DNA of 61,823 bases from Lachnospiraceae bacterium (GTDB lineage: Bacteria; Bacillota; Clostridia; Lachnospirales; Lachnospiraceae). The stretch's first letter is position 1. Each line of letters begins with the position of its first letter. Shown piece by piece: positions 1 through 8,518 of the stretch. The notes beneath the pieces are model-generated. The model was not told where the DNA came from, did not search any database, and saw only the letters and a list, made by a program, of their open reading frames with translations. The position numbers and the translations under genes are program-made. Location: the NCBI GenBank assembly GCA_017938405.1, contig JAGBBP010000029.1, positions 1 to 61,823 on the forward strand. The letters are read 5' to 3'.

Positions 1-133
1 CGGTATTATTATCAGCCCACACCCGCGGGCAAAGAATTCCACCATTGCGGCAGCAAAGATTGTGCTGGAAGCAGCGGTTGCGGCCGGTGCTCCGGAGGAT
101 ATTATTGCCTGGATTGACGTGCCGTCTCTGGAG
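1..133. repeat. Left copy of the 133-bp terminal direct repeat
   Basis: These bases are identical to 61691-61823 at the other end. They lie inside the aldehyde dehydrogenase half of adhE. Joining the ends at this overlap keeps the reading frame and restores a full-length gene, so this looks like the overlap of a circular molecule or of a contig closed through adhE, not a biological terminal repeat such as that of a phage. Confidence 0.95.
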
Positions 134-2305
134 ATGACCAACACGGTAATGAAGGAAGCAGACATCATTCTCGCAACCGGTGGCCCGGGTATGGTAAAGG
201 CTGCATATTCCAGCGGTAAGCCGGCTCTCGGTGTAGGTGCAGGTAACACCCCGGCTATCATTGATGAGACCGCAGATATCCTGCTTGCAGTAAACTCCAT
301 CATTCATTCTAAGACCTTCGATAACGGTATGATTTGTGCATCCGAGCAGTCTGTGATTGTACATAAGAATGTGTACGATGCAGTAAAGGAAGAGTTTGCG
401 ACAAGAGGCTGCTACTTCTTAAAGGAGGACGAAATTGAGAAGGTAAGAAAGACCATTATCATCAACGGTGCGTTGAATGCGAAGATTGTAGGACAGAAGG
501 CAGCGAAAATTGCGGAACTGGCAGGCGTAACTGTTCCGGAAGGAACCAAGATTTTAATCGGTGAGGTAGAGAGCGTAGAGCTTTCCGAGGAGTTTGCACA
601 CGAGAAGCTTTCTCCGGTGCTTGCCATGTACAAGGCAAAGGATATTCAGGATGCATTCGAAAAGGCAGAGCACTTAATCGCAGACGGCGGTTACGGCCAT
701 ACCTCTTCCATTTACTTAAATGCAATTACTGAGAAGGAAAAGCTTGCTGAGTTCGGTGAGCGTATGAAGACCTGCCGAATCCTTGTAAATACTCCGTCCT
801 CCCAGGGTGGTATCGGTGACCTTTACAACTTTAAGCTGGCTCCGTCCCTTACCCTCGGGTGCGGTTCCTGGGGCGGCAACTCCGTATCCGATAATGTAGG
901 CGTAAAGCACTTGATTAATATTAAGACTGTAGCTGAGAGGAGAGAGAATATGCTGTGGTTTAGAGCACCGGAGAAGATTTATATGAAGAAGGGGTGTCTG
1001 CCTGTAGCTCTTGATGAGTTAAAGAACGTAATGGGTAAGAAGAGAGCCTTCATCGTAACGGATACCTTCCTTTACGAGAACGGCAACACGAAGCCGATTA
1101 CGGACAAGTTGGATGAGATGGGAATTCAGCATGCCACCTTCTTTGATGTGGCTCCGGACCCGACTCTGGCTTGTGCAAAGGCAGGCGCAGAGCAGATGCA
1201 GGCGTTTAAGCCGGATTGCATCATCGCCCTGGGCGGTGGTTCCGCAATGGATGCCGCAAAGATTATGTGGGTTCTTTACGAGCATCCGGAAGCAGACTTC
1301 ATGGATATGGCAATGCGTTTCGTAGATATCCGCAAGAGAATTTACACCTTCCCGAAGATGGGTGAGAAGGCATACTTTATTGCTATCCCAACCTCCGCAG
1401 GTACCGGTTCCGAGGTGACTCCGTTTGCGGTTATTACCGATGAGCAGACCGGCGTAAAGTATCCGCTTGCGGACTACGAATTACTTCCGAATATGGCAAT
1501 TATTGATACTGATTTCCATATGACCGCACCGAAGGGCTTAACCGCCGCTTCCGGTATTGATGCAGTAACCCATGCATTGGAAGCATATGCATCCATGCTG
1601 GCAACGGATTATACCGACGGTCTTGCATTAAAGGCATTGAAGACAATTTTCGAGTACCTGCCGAGAGCTTACGAGAACGGACAGAACGACGTGGAAGCAA
1701 GAGAGAAGATGGCAAATGCGGCAACCATCGCAGGTATGGCGTTTGCAAACGCTTTCTTGGGCGTATGTCACTCCATGGCACATAAGCTGGGTGCATTCCA
1801 TCACTTACCGCACGGTGTTGCAAATGCTCTTATGATTGATGAGGTACTTCGATTCAACGCAGCTGAAACACCGGTAAAAATGGGTACCTTCTCCCAGTAT
1901 GATCATCCGCATACACTGGCACGTTATGCAGAGGTCGCAGATTACCTTGGAATCAAGGGTAAGAATGACAGCGAGAAGTTAGAAAATCTTATTCAGGCGT
2001 TGGATGAGTTAAAGGCTAAGGTAGGCATCAAGGCAACCATCAAGGATTATGTTGCGGATGAGAAGGACTTCCTTGCAAGACTGGATGAGATGACCGAGCA
2101 GGCATTTGATGACCAGTGTACCGGTGCAAATCCGAGATACCCGTTAATGAGCGAGATTAAGCAGATGTACCTGAACGCATATTACGGAAAACAGTTTGAA
2201 GAACCGAAGACTCCGGATGAGCGTCAGCTTGGGGAAGGTGTTGACAAGACTGATATTAAGCAGAGTTTCCGTAGAGCAAAGAACGGCATCAATAAGAATC
2301 TGTAA
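1..2305 (+). CDS. adhE: Bifunctional acetaldehyde-CoA/alcohol dehydrogenase AdhE, 3' part (5' part is at 61278-61823)
   Basis: AdhE reduces acetyl-CoA to acetaldehyde and then ethanol, reoxidising two NADH. This part begins inside the N-terminal aldehyde dehydrogenase domain; the catalytic Cys is in the motif FDNGMICASEQ (residue 250 of the joined protein). The iron-dependent alcohol dehydrogenase domain follows, with GGGSAMDAAK, HALEAY and the metal-binding HSMAHKLGAFHHLPHG. Joined across the window ends the protein is 905 residues, close to the usual 860-900. The phosphotransferase gene starts 14 nt downstream and the hydrogenase genes follow with short gaps, so they are probably one operon read from the Rex-type promoter at 61172. 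Residues and length make the family assignment safe. Confidence 0.97.
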   Translation, partial: GIIISPHPRAKNSTIAAAKIVLEAAVAAGAPEDIIAWIDVPSLEMTNTVMKEADIILATGGPGMVKAAYSSGKPALGVGAGNTPAIIDETADILLAVNSIIHSKTFDNGMICASEQSVIVHKNVYDAVKEEFATRGCYFLKEDEIEKVRKTIIINGALNAKIVGQKAAKIAELAGVTVPEGTKILIGEVESVELSEEFAHEKLSPVLAMYKAKDIQDAFEKAEHLIADGGYGHTSSIYLNAITEKEKLAEFGERMKTCRILVNTPSSQGGIGDLYNFKLAPSLTLGCGSWGGNSVSDNVGVKHLINIKTVAERRENMLWFRAPEKIYMKKGCLPVALDELKNVMGKKRAFIVTDTFLYENGNTKPITDKLDEMGIQHATFFDVAPDPTLACAKAGAEQMQAFKPDCIIALGGGSAMDAAKIMWVLYEHPEADFMDMAMRFVDIRKRIYTFPKMGEKAYFIAIPTSAGTGSEVTPFAVITDEQTGVKYPLADYELLPNMAIIDTDFHMTAPKGLTAASGIDAVTHALEAYASMLATDYTDGLALKALKTIFEYLPRAYENGQNDVEAREKMANAATIAGMAFANAFLGVCHSMAHKLGAFHHLPHGVANALMIDEVLRFNAAETPVKMGTFSQYDHPHTLARYAEVADYLGIKGKNDSEKLENLIQALDELKAKVGIKATIKDYVADEKDFLARLDEMTEQAFDDQCTGANPRYPLMSEIKQMYLNAYYGKQFEEPKTPDERQLGEGVDKTDIKQSFRRAKNGINKNL

Positions 2306-2319
2306 GGAGGAGTGAGATT

Positions 2320-3069
2320 ATGAAACTGGATAGAGTGATTGCGGTAAGAAATAATAAGACAATTTATCGTGACGGCGACAAGTGTGTAAAGGTATTTGAT
2401 GAGCATTATTCCAAGGCGGATGTATTAAATGAGGCACTGAATCAGGCAAGAATCGAAGAGACCGGTTTGAACATTCCGAAGATTTTCGAAGTAACCATGA
2501 TTGACGGCAAGTGGGCGATTGTTTCCGAATACATCAAGGGAAAGACCCTGGCACAGCTGATGCAGGAAAATCCAGAGAAGAAGGATGAGTATCTGGAGAT
2601 GTTTGTGGAGTTACAGACAACGGTACACAAAGCAACCTGTCCGTTACTCAACAAGTTAAAGGATAAGATGAACGGCAAAATCAGTAAGGCAGAACTGGAT
2701 GCTACCACCCGTTATGATTTGCATACCCGTCTGGAAGGTATGCCGAAGCATAACAAGGTATGTCACGGTGATTTTAACCCGTCTAACATTATTGTGACCG
2801 AGGACGGAACACCGTATATTCTGGACTGGTCCCATGTAACTCAGGGTAATGCCTCCGCAGATGCGGCTAGAACTTATCTTTTGTTCTGGCTGGAGGGTGA
2901 CATCGAGGGTGCAAAGCAGTATCTTGATTTGTTCTGTAAAAAGAGCAACACCGCAAAACAGTATGTACAGAAGTGGATGCCGATTGTGGCAGCTTCCCAG
3001 TCTGTAAAAGGAAATGAGAAGGAACGTGAATTCCTGCTTAGCTGGGTAGACGTTGTAGATTACGAATAG
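2320..3069 (+). CDS. Small-molecule kinase, aminoglycoside phosphotransferase/choline kinase fold
   Basis: 249 residues with the Brenner motif HGDFNPSN (149-156; HGD catalytic loop) and ILDWSH (Asp169, equivalent to the metal-binding Asp of the DFG segment). This is the APH/ChoK superfamily of ATP-dependent kinases; the substrate cannot be told from sequence. It starts after a clear AGGAGG-type site, 14 nt behind adhE and 12 nt before the [2Fe-2S] protein gene. It is therefore probably transcribed with a redox operon, which is unusual company for an antibiotic resistance enzyme. I infer a metabolic or regulatory kinase, not drug resistance. Confidence 0.75.
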   Translation: MKLDRVIAVRNNKTIYRDGDKCVKVFDEHYSKADVLNEALNQARIEETGLNIPKIFEVTMIDGKWAIVSEYIKGKTLAQLMQENPEKKDEYLEMFVELQTTVHKATCPLLNKLKDKMNGKISKAELDATTRYDLHTRLEGMPKHNKVCHGDFNPSNIIVTEDGTPYILDWSHVTQGNASADAARTYLLFWLEGDIEGAKQYLDLFCKKSNTAKQYVQKWMPIVAASQSVKGNEKEREFLLSWVDVVDYE

Positions 3070-3081
3070 GAGGATTTCAGT

Positions 3082-3321
3082 ATGAAAATTACAGTATGTA
3101 TCGGTTCGTCCTGTCATATTAAGGGCTCCCGTCAGGTAGTAGAGCAACTTCAGTATTTGATTAAGGAAAATAACTTGGATGATAAAGTAGAACTGGGCGG
3201 AACCTTCTGCATGGGCAACTGCCAGAAAGGCGTTTGCGTTACCGTTGATGATACCTTCCATTCCGTAACTCCGGATTCCACCAAGGAATTCTTTGAAAAA
3301 CAAGTACTTGCAAAGGTGTGA
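3082..3321 (+). CDS. Thioredoxin-like [2Fe-2S] ferredoxin (NuoE C-terminal type)
   Basis: 79 residues with the four-cysteine pattern of the NuoE/HydC [2Fe-2S] thioredoxin-like fold: CIGSSC near the N-terminus and CMGNC followed by GVCV in the second half. These proteins pass electrons between NAD(P)H modules and hydrogenases. No NuoF-like flavin subunit lies nearby, so its partner is more likely the hydrogenase-like proteins encoded just downstream. It is a paralogue of the next gene; the two are separated by only a few bases, pointing to tandem duplication. Confidence 0.85.
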   Translation: MKITVCIGSSCHIKGSRQVVEQLQYLIKENNLDDKVELGGTFCMGNCQKGVCVTVDDTFHSVTPDSTKEFFEKQVLAKV

Positions 3322-3326
3322 AAACT

Positions 3327-3578
3327 ATGATCGTTCAGGTTTGTGTAGGCAGTTCCTGCCACTTGAAAGGGTCCGAGGAAATTGTGGAGCTCTTTCAGAA
3401 AGCCGTTGAAACGCATCATCTGGAACAGGAGATTACACTTGTCGGTAGTTTTTGTATCGGCAAGTGTAATCGTATCGGTGTAACGGTTCAGGTGGATGAT
3501 GATGTGTATACCGGCATTACAAGAGAAACATTTCAGGAATTTTTTAAGGATAAGGTTCTGGGAAAGCTAAATGCGTAA
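3327..3578 (+). CDS. Second thioredoxin-like [2Fe-2S] ferredoxin
   Basis: Paralogue of the preceding gene, with VCVGSSC and CIGKC cysteine pairs. The ATG at 3327 is preferred over the GTG at 3318 because MIVQVCVGSSC then aligns with MKITVCIGSSC of the neighbour. The GTG overlaps the upstream stop codon by 4 nt and would also allow translational coupling. The protein is 83 residues from the ATG. It is probably an electron carrier or redox-sensing subunit for the sensory hydrogenase encoded next. Confidence 0.82.
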   Translation: MIVQVCVGSSCHLKGSEEIVELFQKAVETHHLEQEITLVGSFCIGKCNRIGVTVQVDDDVYTGITRETFQEFFKDKVLGKLNA

Positions 3579-3592
3579 AGGAGTAACAGAAT

Positions 3593-5269
3593 ATGCCGAA
3601 CTGTTTAACGCTGAAAAAATCAAATTGTAAAAACTGCTATAAATGTATTCGTCATTGTCCGGTAAAGTCCATTCGTTTTTCCGGAGACCAGGCACATATT
3701 ATCGGAAACGAGTGTATCCTTTGTGGCCAGTGTTTTGTGGTCTGTCCACAGGGGGCGAAGCAGATTGTGGATGAGACCGAAAAAGTGAAGGTGCTCTTAC
3801 AAAGCGGGGCACCGGTGTATGTGAGCCTTGCTCCGTCTTTTATTGCGAACTATGATGGCGTGGGGATTACGGCAATGCGGGAGGCACTGCAAAAGCTGGG
3901 GTTTGCCGATGTGGAGGAAACTGCTATTGGTGCCACCATGGTAAAGACCGAATATGAGCGGATGTTACGAGAAGAGGGCAGAGATGTTATTATTACATCC
4001 TGTTGTCATTCCATCAATTTATTGATTCAGAAATATTTTCCGAAGGAATTGGAATATCTTGCAAATGTTGCTTCGCCGATGCAGGCACATTGTCTGGATA
4101 TTAAGAAGCGTTATCCGGATGCAAAGACTGTATTCATCGGTCCGTGTGTATCGAAGAAGGACGAAGCGGAGCATTACGGAAGTATCGTGGATGCAGTGTT
4201 GACCTTTGAAGAATTGACGGAATGGTTGGCAACGGAAAAAATCGAGCTTCGGAAAGAATTGGATTCCGAGGAGGAAAGTAAGGCAAGATTTTTCCCGACT
4301 ACCGGAGGTATCTTAAAAACCATGGCACAGGATGCACCGGGTTATACTTATATGGCAATTGACGGCGTAGAGAACTGTATGGCAGCCCTCCGGGATATCG
4401 AAAACGGAAATATTCATAAGTGTTTTATCGAAATGTCTGCCTGCGTGGGTAGTTGTGTTGGTGGTCCTGTGATGGAAAAGTATCATCGTTCTCCTGTGAA
4501 GGATTATATGGCAGTAGCACAGTATGCCGGTAAGAAGGATTTTGATGTACGTCAACCGGATTCTGCGGAATTACGTAAAAATTTCGAGTTCATCGAGTTA
4601 CGTGCCCAGTCTCCGGCAGAGAGCCAGATTTACGAGATACTTCGCCAGATGGGTAAGTTTAAGCCGTCCCAAGAGTTAAACTGCGGTTCCTGCGGTTATA
4701 ACACCTGCCGTGAAAAGGCGATTGCTATCTTTAACGGAAAGGCGGATGTATCCATGTGTCTTCCGTACTTAAAGGATAAAGCGGAAAGCTTTTCGGACAC
4801 TATTGTAAAAAATACACCGAACGGTCTGATTGTACTGAATGAGAATTTAGAGGTACAACAGATTAACACGGCGGCACAAAAGATTATGAATATCCGTTCT
4901 GCATCGGATGTGTTAGGTGACCAGGTGATTCGTATTTTGGAACCGGATGTTTTCCTTAACGTATTAAACAGCGGAAAAGAAATCAAGAATCAAAGAGTTT
5001 ATCTGGCGGAATACAAGCGATATGTGGAACAGACGGTAGTACATGATAAAGAGTCCCGGATGCTGATTTGTATCATGCGTGATGTGACGGATGAAGAAAA
5101 GGAACGGGAAAAGAAGGAAAGCATCAGTCGCAAAACAGTGGAAGTTGCTGACAGGGTTGTGGACAAGCAGATGCGTATTGTACAGGAAATTGCATCCCTT
5201 CTCGGTGAAACGGCAGCGGAAACAAAAATTGCATTGGCAAAATTAAAGGAGTCGATTTCCGATGAATGA
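3593..5269 (+). CDS. Sensory [FeFe]-hydrogenase-like protein with PAS domain (HydS/group C type)
   Basis: 558 residues. Domains in order: two [4Fe-4S] ferredoxin motifs (Cys12, 15, 18, 22 and Cys41, 44, 47, 51); a hydrogenase H-cluster domain with TSCC (135-138), GPCVSKK (Cys185) and the pair Cys284/Cys288 in SACVGSCVGGP; an extra Fe-S motif (Cys364, 367, 372 and 389); then a PAS domain (about 405-500) and a helical tail. This domain order is that of sensory [FeFe] hydrogenases. The H-cluster motifs depart from those of catalytic enzymes (TSCCHS in place of TSCCP). It overlaps the phosphatase gene by 8 nt, as expected for a sensor-output pair. A role as H2 or redox sensor is inferred. Confidence 0.85.
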   Translation: MPNCLTLKKSNCKNCYKCIRHCPVKSIRFSGDQAHIIGNECILCGQCFVVCPQGAKQIVDETEKVKVLLQSGAPVYVSLAPSFIANYDGVGITAMREALQKLGFADVEETAIGATMVKTEYERMLREEGRDVIITSCCHSINLLIQKYFPKELEYLANVASPMQAHCLDIKKRYPDAKTVFIGPCVSKKDEAEHYGSIVDAVLTFEELTEWLATEKIELRKELDSEEESKARFFPTTGGILKTMAQDAPGYTYMAIDGVENCMAALRDIENGNIHKCFIEMSACVGSCVGGPVMEKYHRSPVKDYMAVAQYAGKKDFDVRQPDSAELRKNFEFIELRAQSPAESQIYEILRQMGKFKPSQELNCGSCGYNTCREKAIAIFNGKADVSMCLPYLKDKAESFSDTIVKNTPNGLIVLNENLEVQQINTAAQKIMNIRSASDVLGDQVIRILEPDVFLNVLNSGKEIKNQRVYLAEYKRYVEQTVVHDKESRMLICIMRDVTDEEKEREKKESISRKTVEVADRVVDKQMRIVQEIASLLGETAAETKIALAKLKESISDE

Positions 5270-6434
5270 TTTATGTACAGATATCGGCTACAAAAGTATT
5301 AATCACTACGGAGAACAGCTTTGCGGAGACCATGTGGACGTGGTGGAGAGCGGCGAAAATTCCACGGTAATCGTACTGGCGGACGGATTGGGAAGCGGTG
5401 TAAAAGCAAGTATCCTATCCACCCTTACCTCGAAGATTATTTCCACCATGATGGCGGAAGGACTTCCTTTGGAAGAGTGCGTTTCAACAATTGCGGCAAC
5501 ACTCCCGGTATGTTCTTCCAGAGGAGTGGCGTATTCCACATTTACTATTATTCACGTGATTAATAATGATACGGCCGAATTGATTCAGTATGATAATCCA
5601 CATGTGATATTAATCCGGGATGAAGAAAATTACGATTATGCGAAGACAGAAATGAACATCGGCGGAAAAAAGATATATAAAAGTGTCCTGAAGTTAAGGG
5701 AAAACGACATTTTTATTGCCATGAGCGACGGATGTCCGCATGCGGGGATCGGTACAGCATATAACTTCGGATGGAAGCGGGAGGATATTGCTACATTTAT
5801 GGAGACGCTGGCACCGGCAGGTTATACGGCAAAGACTTTGTCTACGATTTTGGTGGATGAGTGTAATAAGCTGTACGGCAACCGCCCGGGGGACGATACT
5901 ACGGCTTGTGTGGTACGAGTAAGAAAAAGAGAGCCGATGAATATTTTATTCGGACCGCCGTCTAATCGGGACGATGGAGAGCGTATGATGTCATTGTTCT
6001 TCTCCAAAGAAGGAAAGCATATTATATGCGGAGGAACCACATCCTCGATAGCGGCGAAATATCTCGGAAAACCGCTCCGTGCAACGCTCAATTTTGAACG
6101 TTCCGACGTTCCGCCGATTGCAACCATTGAAGGTGTGGATTTGGTGACAGAGGGCGTGATTACAGTCAATAAGGTATTGGAATACGCGAAGGATCACTTA
6201 GGTGACAATGTTAACTATGAGCATTGGAGTGTCAAACATGACGGTGCGTCCTTAATCAGCAGACTTTTGTTTGAGGAAGCAACGGATATTAATTTCTATG
6301 TGGGCAGAGCCATAAATCCGGCCCATCAGAATCCGGATTTGCCGATTAACTTTAACATTAAAATGAATCTGGTAGAGGAATTGTCCAAATGTCTGCGGCA
6401 GATGGGAAAACGCATTAAGGTTAGCTATTTCTAA
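5262..6434 (+). CDS. SpoIIE-family PP2C-type serine phosphatase
   Basis: 390 residues. The N-terminal half has the PP2C/SpoIIE signatures LADGLGSGVKA, AMSDGCPHAG and GDDTTACVV, which hold the acidic metal-binding residues. The C-terminal half (after about residue 225) is a separate domain of unknown type. The start overlaps the sensory hydrogenase gene by 8 nt, so translation is probably coupled. SpoIIE phosphatases next to group C sensory hydrogenases are a known clostridial arrangement; the likely role is to turn the H2/redox signal into dephosphorylation of an unknown target. Confidence 0.85.
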   Translation: MNDLCTDIGYKSINHYGEQLCGDHVDVVESGENSTVIVLADGLGSGVKASILSTLTSKIISTMMAEGLPLEECVSTIAATLPVCSSRGVAYSTFTIIHVINNDTAELIQYDNPHVILIRDEENYDYAKTEMNIGGKKIYKSVLKLRENDIFIAMSDGCPHAGIGTAYNFGWKREDIATFMETLAPAGYTAKTLSTILVDECNKLYGNRPGDDTTACVVRVRKREPMNILFGPPSNRDDGERMMSLFFSKEGKHIICGGTTSSIAAKYLGKPLRATLNFERSDVPPIATIEGVDLVTEGVITVNKVLEYAKDHLGDNVNYEHWSVKHDGASLISRLLFEEATDINFYVGRAINPAHQNPDLPINFNIKMNLVEELSKCLRQMGKRIKVSYF

Positions 6435-6444
6435 GGAGAGGCAT

Positions 6445-7869
6445 ATGAGAAAATTTGATACAAAGGTACAACATTTAAAATATAAGGTGCTGCGTGAGGT
6501 GGCACGTCAGGCATGGAACGATACGCTTTTGGAGAATGTATTGGAAATTCCGAAGACCATTGTGCCGGGAAAAACGCCGACCATGCGCTGTTGTGTGTAC
6601 AAAGAACGGGCAATTTTGGCGGAACGTGTGAAGATTGCCATGGGTGGCAACAAGGAGAATCCGAATATCATTGAAGTAATCGATATTGCATGCGATGAGT
6701 GCCCGGCGGCAGGCTACGAAGTGACGGATTCCTGCCGTGGTTGTCTTGCCCACCGGTGTGAAGATGTGTGCCCGAGGGGAGCCATTTCCTTTGACCATAA
6801 CCACGTGGCCCACATTGATAAATCTAAGTGCGTGGAATGCGGTCAGTGTGCAAAGGTATGTCCGTATTCGGCCATTGTAAACCGCAAACGTCCATGCCAG
6901 AATGCCTGCAAGATCAAGGCAATCTCCATTAACGAGAACAACGCGGCATCCATTGATAATAACAAGTGTATCTCCTGCGGAGCCTGTGTATATCAGTGCC
7001 CGTTCGGTGCAATTATGGATAAATCCTTTATCTTAAATGTAGTGGATTTGCTGAAAAAGAGTGAACAGGGAAGGAACTATAAGTTGTATGCGGTGGTGGC
7101 TCCGTCCATCTCCAGCCAGTTTACCTATGCAAAGTTAGGTCAGGTCATTACCGGGCTGAAAAAGCTGGGCTTCCATACGGTGGTTGAAGCAGCACTGGGA
7201 GCGGATATGGTAGCGATGAAGGAGTCCAGAGAGCTTGTGGAAAAGGGTTTTCTAACCAGCTCCTGTTGCCCGGCATTTGTGGCGTACATAAAGTCGGAAT
7301 TCCCAGATCTGGTTCCGTTTATTTCCCACAACCTTTCCCCGATGGCTGCCATCGGAGAGTATATTAAGAAAACCAGTGAAAATGCGAAGGTGGTATTTAT
7401 CGGACCGTGTACTTCCAAGAAGATGGAAGCGCAGCTTGAGTCCGTAAAGCCTCATGTGGATGCGGTATTGACCTTTGAAGAATTGCAGGCATTGTTTGAC
7501 AGCCGCGACATTGATATTACCACGTTGGAGGAAGGCGTATTGGACAATGCATCTTACTTTGGGCGTATCTTTGCAAGAAGCGGCGGTTTGTCCGATGCGG
7601 TAACCCAGGCCTTAAAGGAGCAGGGTATGGAAGGATTTCCGTTAAAGGCAAGCGTGTGTGACGGAATTGAGGCGTGTCGTGTGGCACTTCTAAAAAAGAG
7701 TAAAAATGTACTGGATGCCAATTTTATCGAGGGTATGGCATGTACCGGAGGTTGTATCGGCGGCGCGGGATGCCTCACCCATGGAGAAAAGAATAAGGCA
7801 GAGGTAGATAAGTACGGTCGGGAAGCAATGGAAAAAACGATTTCAGACGCAGTTTCGGTTTTACAATAG
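6445..7869 (+). CDS. Ferredoxin-type [FeFe] hydrogenase (monomeric, group B-like)
   Basis: 474 residues. A Cys-rich N-terminal part holds several [4Fe-4S] motifs (Cys97-Cys109, Cys129-Cys139 and Cys175-Cys185 regions). The H-cluster domain follows, with TSSCCPAF (Cys274, Cys275), GPCTSKK (Cys322) and MACTGGCIGG (Cys433, Cys437). All expected H-cluster cysteines are present, so catalysis of H+/H2 exchange with ferredoxin is plausible. It is the last gene of the operon and is followed by a strong terminator. Length and motifs fit the short group B enzymes often encoded beside a sensory hydrogenase. No HydE/F/G maturases lie in the window. Confidence 0.87.
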   Translation: MRKFDTKVQHLKYKVLREVARQAWNDTLLENVLEIPKTIVPGKTPTMRCCVYKERAILAERVKIAMGGNKENPNIIEVIDIACDECPAAGYEVTDSCRGCLAHRCEDVCPRGAISFDHNHVAHIDKSKCVECGQCAKVCPYSAIVNRKRPCQNACKIKAISINENNAASIDNNKCISCGACVYQCPFGAIMDKSFILNVVDLLKKSEQGRNYKLYAVVAPSISSQFTYAKLGQVITGLKKLGFHTVVEAALGADMVAMKESRELVEKGFLTSSCCPAFVAYIKSEFPDLVPFISHNLSPMAAIGEYIKKTSENAKVVFIGPCTSKKMEAQLESVKPHVDAVLTFEELQALFDSRDIDITTLEEGVLDNASYFGRIFARSGGLSDAVTQALKEQGMEGFPLKASVCDGIEACRVALLKKSKNVLDANFIEGMACTGGCIGGAGCLTHGEKNKAEVDKYGREAMEKTISDAVSVLQ

Positions 7870-7906
7870 GTGTCGTCTTATCAGATTTTTTCAGGTAGGA
7901 CAGCGG

Positions 7907-7938
7907 AAAGGATACAAGGAGGGTCTTGTATCCTTTTT
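7907..7938 (+). terminator. Intrinsic terminator of the adhE-hydrogenase operon
   Basis: A 12-bp perfect stem (7907-7918 with 7925-7936), a 6-nt loop and a short T-run. It begins 38 nt after the hydrogenase stop codon. Confidence 0.9.
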
Positions 7939-7953
7939 GTGACGGAGATAAAG

Positions 7954-7982
7954 TGGAATTTATATCCAATGTATGATATAAT
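7954..7982 (+). promoter_or_regulatory. Candidate promoter of the DUF3842 gene
   Basis: Perfect -10 TATAAT (7977-7982) with only a poor -35 (TGGAAT, 7954-7959, 17-bp spacer). It lies between the operon terminator and the next gene, with an 84-nt leader before the ATG. Confidence 0.6.
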
Positions 7983-8066
7983 GTGTGTGAAGGTAAAGTG
8001 AATCTATCTTTCAAAGAGTTGAAAAGCTTTGCTGAGCGAAAGAATAGTTACGGAACGAGGTTATTT

Positions 8067-8477
8067 ATGAACATTTTAGTGATGGACGGTCAAGGCGGAC
8101 AGTTGGGAGCCCAACTGGTGAAAGAAATTGTATCGAGGTTTCGTGATGTGGAGATTACTGCGGTAGGAACCAATGCGACGGCAACGGCGACCATGTTAAA
8201 AGCCGGTGCAAAGCAGGCAGCTACGGGAGAGAATCCGGTAATTGTGGCCTGCCGAAAGGCGGATGTAATTATCGGCCCCATCGGGATTGTAATTGCGGAC
8301 GCCATGTACGGAGAGATTACGCCGAAGATGGCAGTTGCTGTGGGTCAGGCGGATGCGACACGTATTTTGATTCCCATGAACCGGTGCGAAAACGTAATTG
8401 TGGGAGTGGATGAGGTTACCGTGGCAACGATGGTAGAAGGAGTGTTAAAAAAACTCGATAAAATATTAAAAAGTTAA
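8067..8477 (+). CDS. DUF3842 family protein
   Basis: 136 residues from the ATG at 8067. The opening MNILVMDGQGG resembles a Rossmann-like nucleotide-binding beta-alpha turn and matches the DUF3842 family of Lachnospiraceae and other Clostridia. An upstream GTG (7983) would add residues not expected in the family and overlaps the promoter -10. The rest is an alternating strand/helix protein with IIGPIGIVIADAMYGE. No biochemical function is established. It sits alone between a terminator and a new promoter. Confidence 0.75.
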   Translation: MNILVMDGQGGQLGAQLVKEIVSRFRDVEITAVGTNATATATMLKAGAKQAATGENPVIVACRKADVIIGPIGIVIADAMYGEITPKMAVAVGQADATRILIPMNRCENVIVGVDEVTVATMVEGVLKKLDKILKS

Positions 8478-8489
8478 TATGGGATGCGG

Positions 8490-8518
8490 TTGAAAGATAA
8501 GAGGCGGTATGGTATACT
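8490..8518 (+). promoter_or_regulatory. Promoter of the ECF-transporter leader
   Basis: TTGAAA (8490-8495), 17-bp spacer, TATACT (8513-8518): a strong sigma-A type promoter starting 13 nt after the DUF3842 stop. Its transcript would begin near 8525 and carry about 145 nt of leader. Confidence 0.8.

Noticed and set aside
1..133. Terminal repeat as a phage direct terminal repeat
   Set aside because: No phage structural, packaging or lysis genes; the repeat lies inside a metabolic gene and joins it in frame.
2320..3069. Aminoglycoside resistance gene
   Set aside because: The fold motif is shared by many kinases and the gene is embedded in a core metabolic operon.
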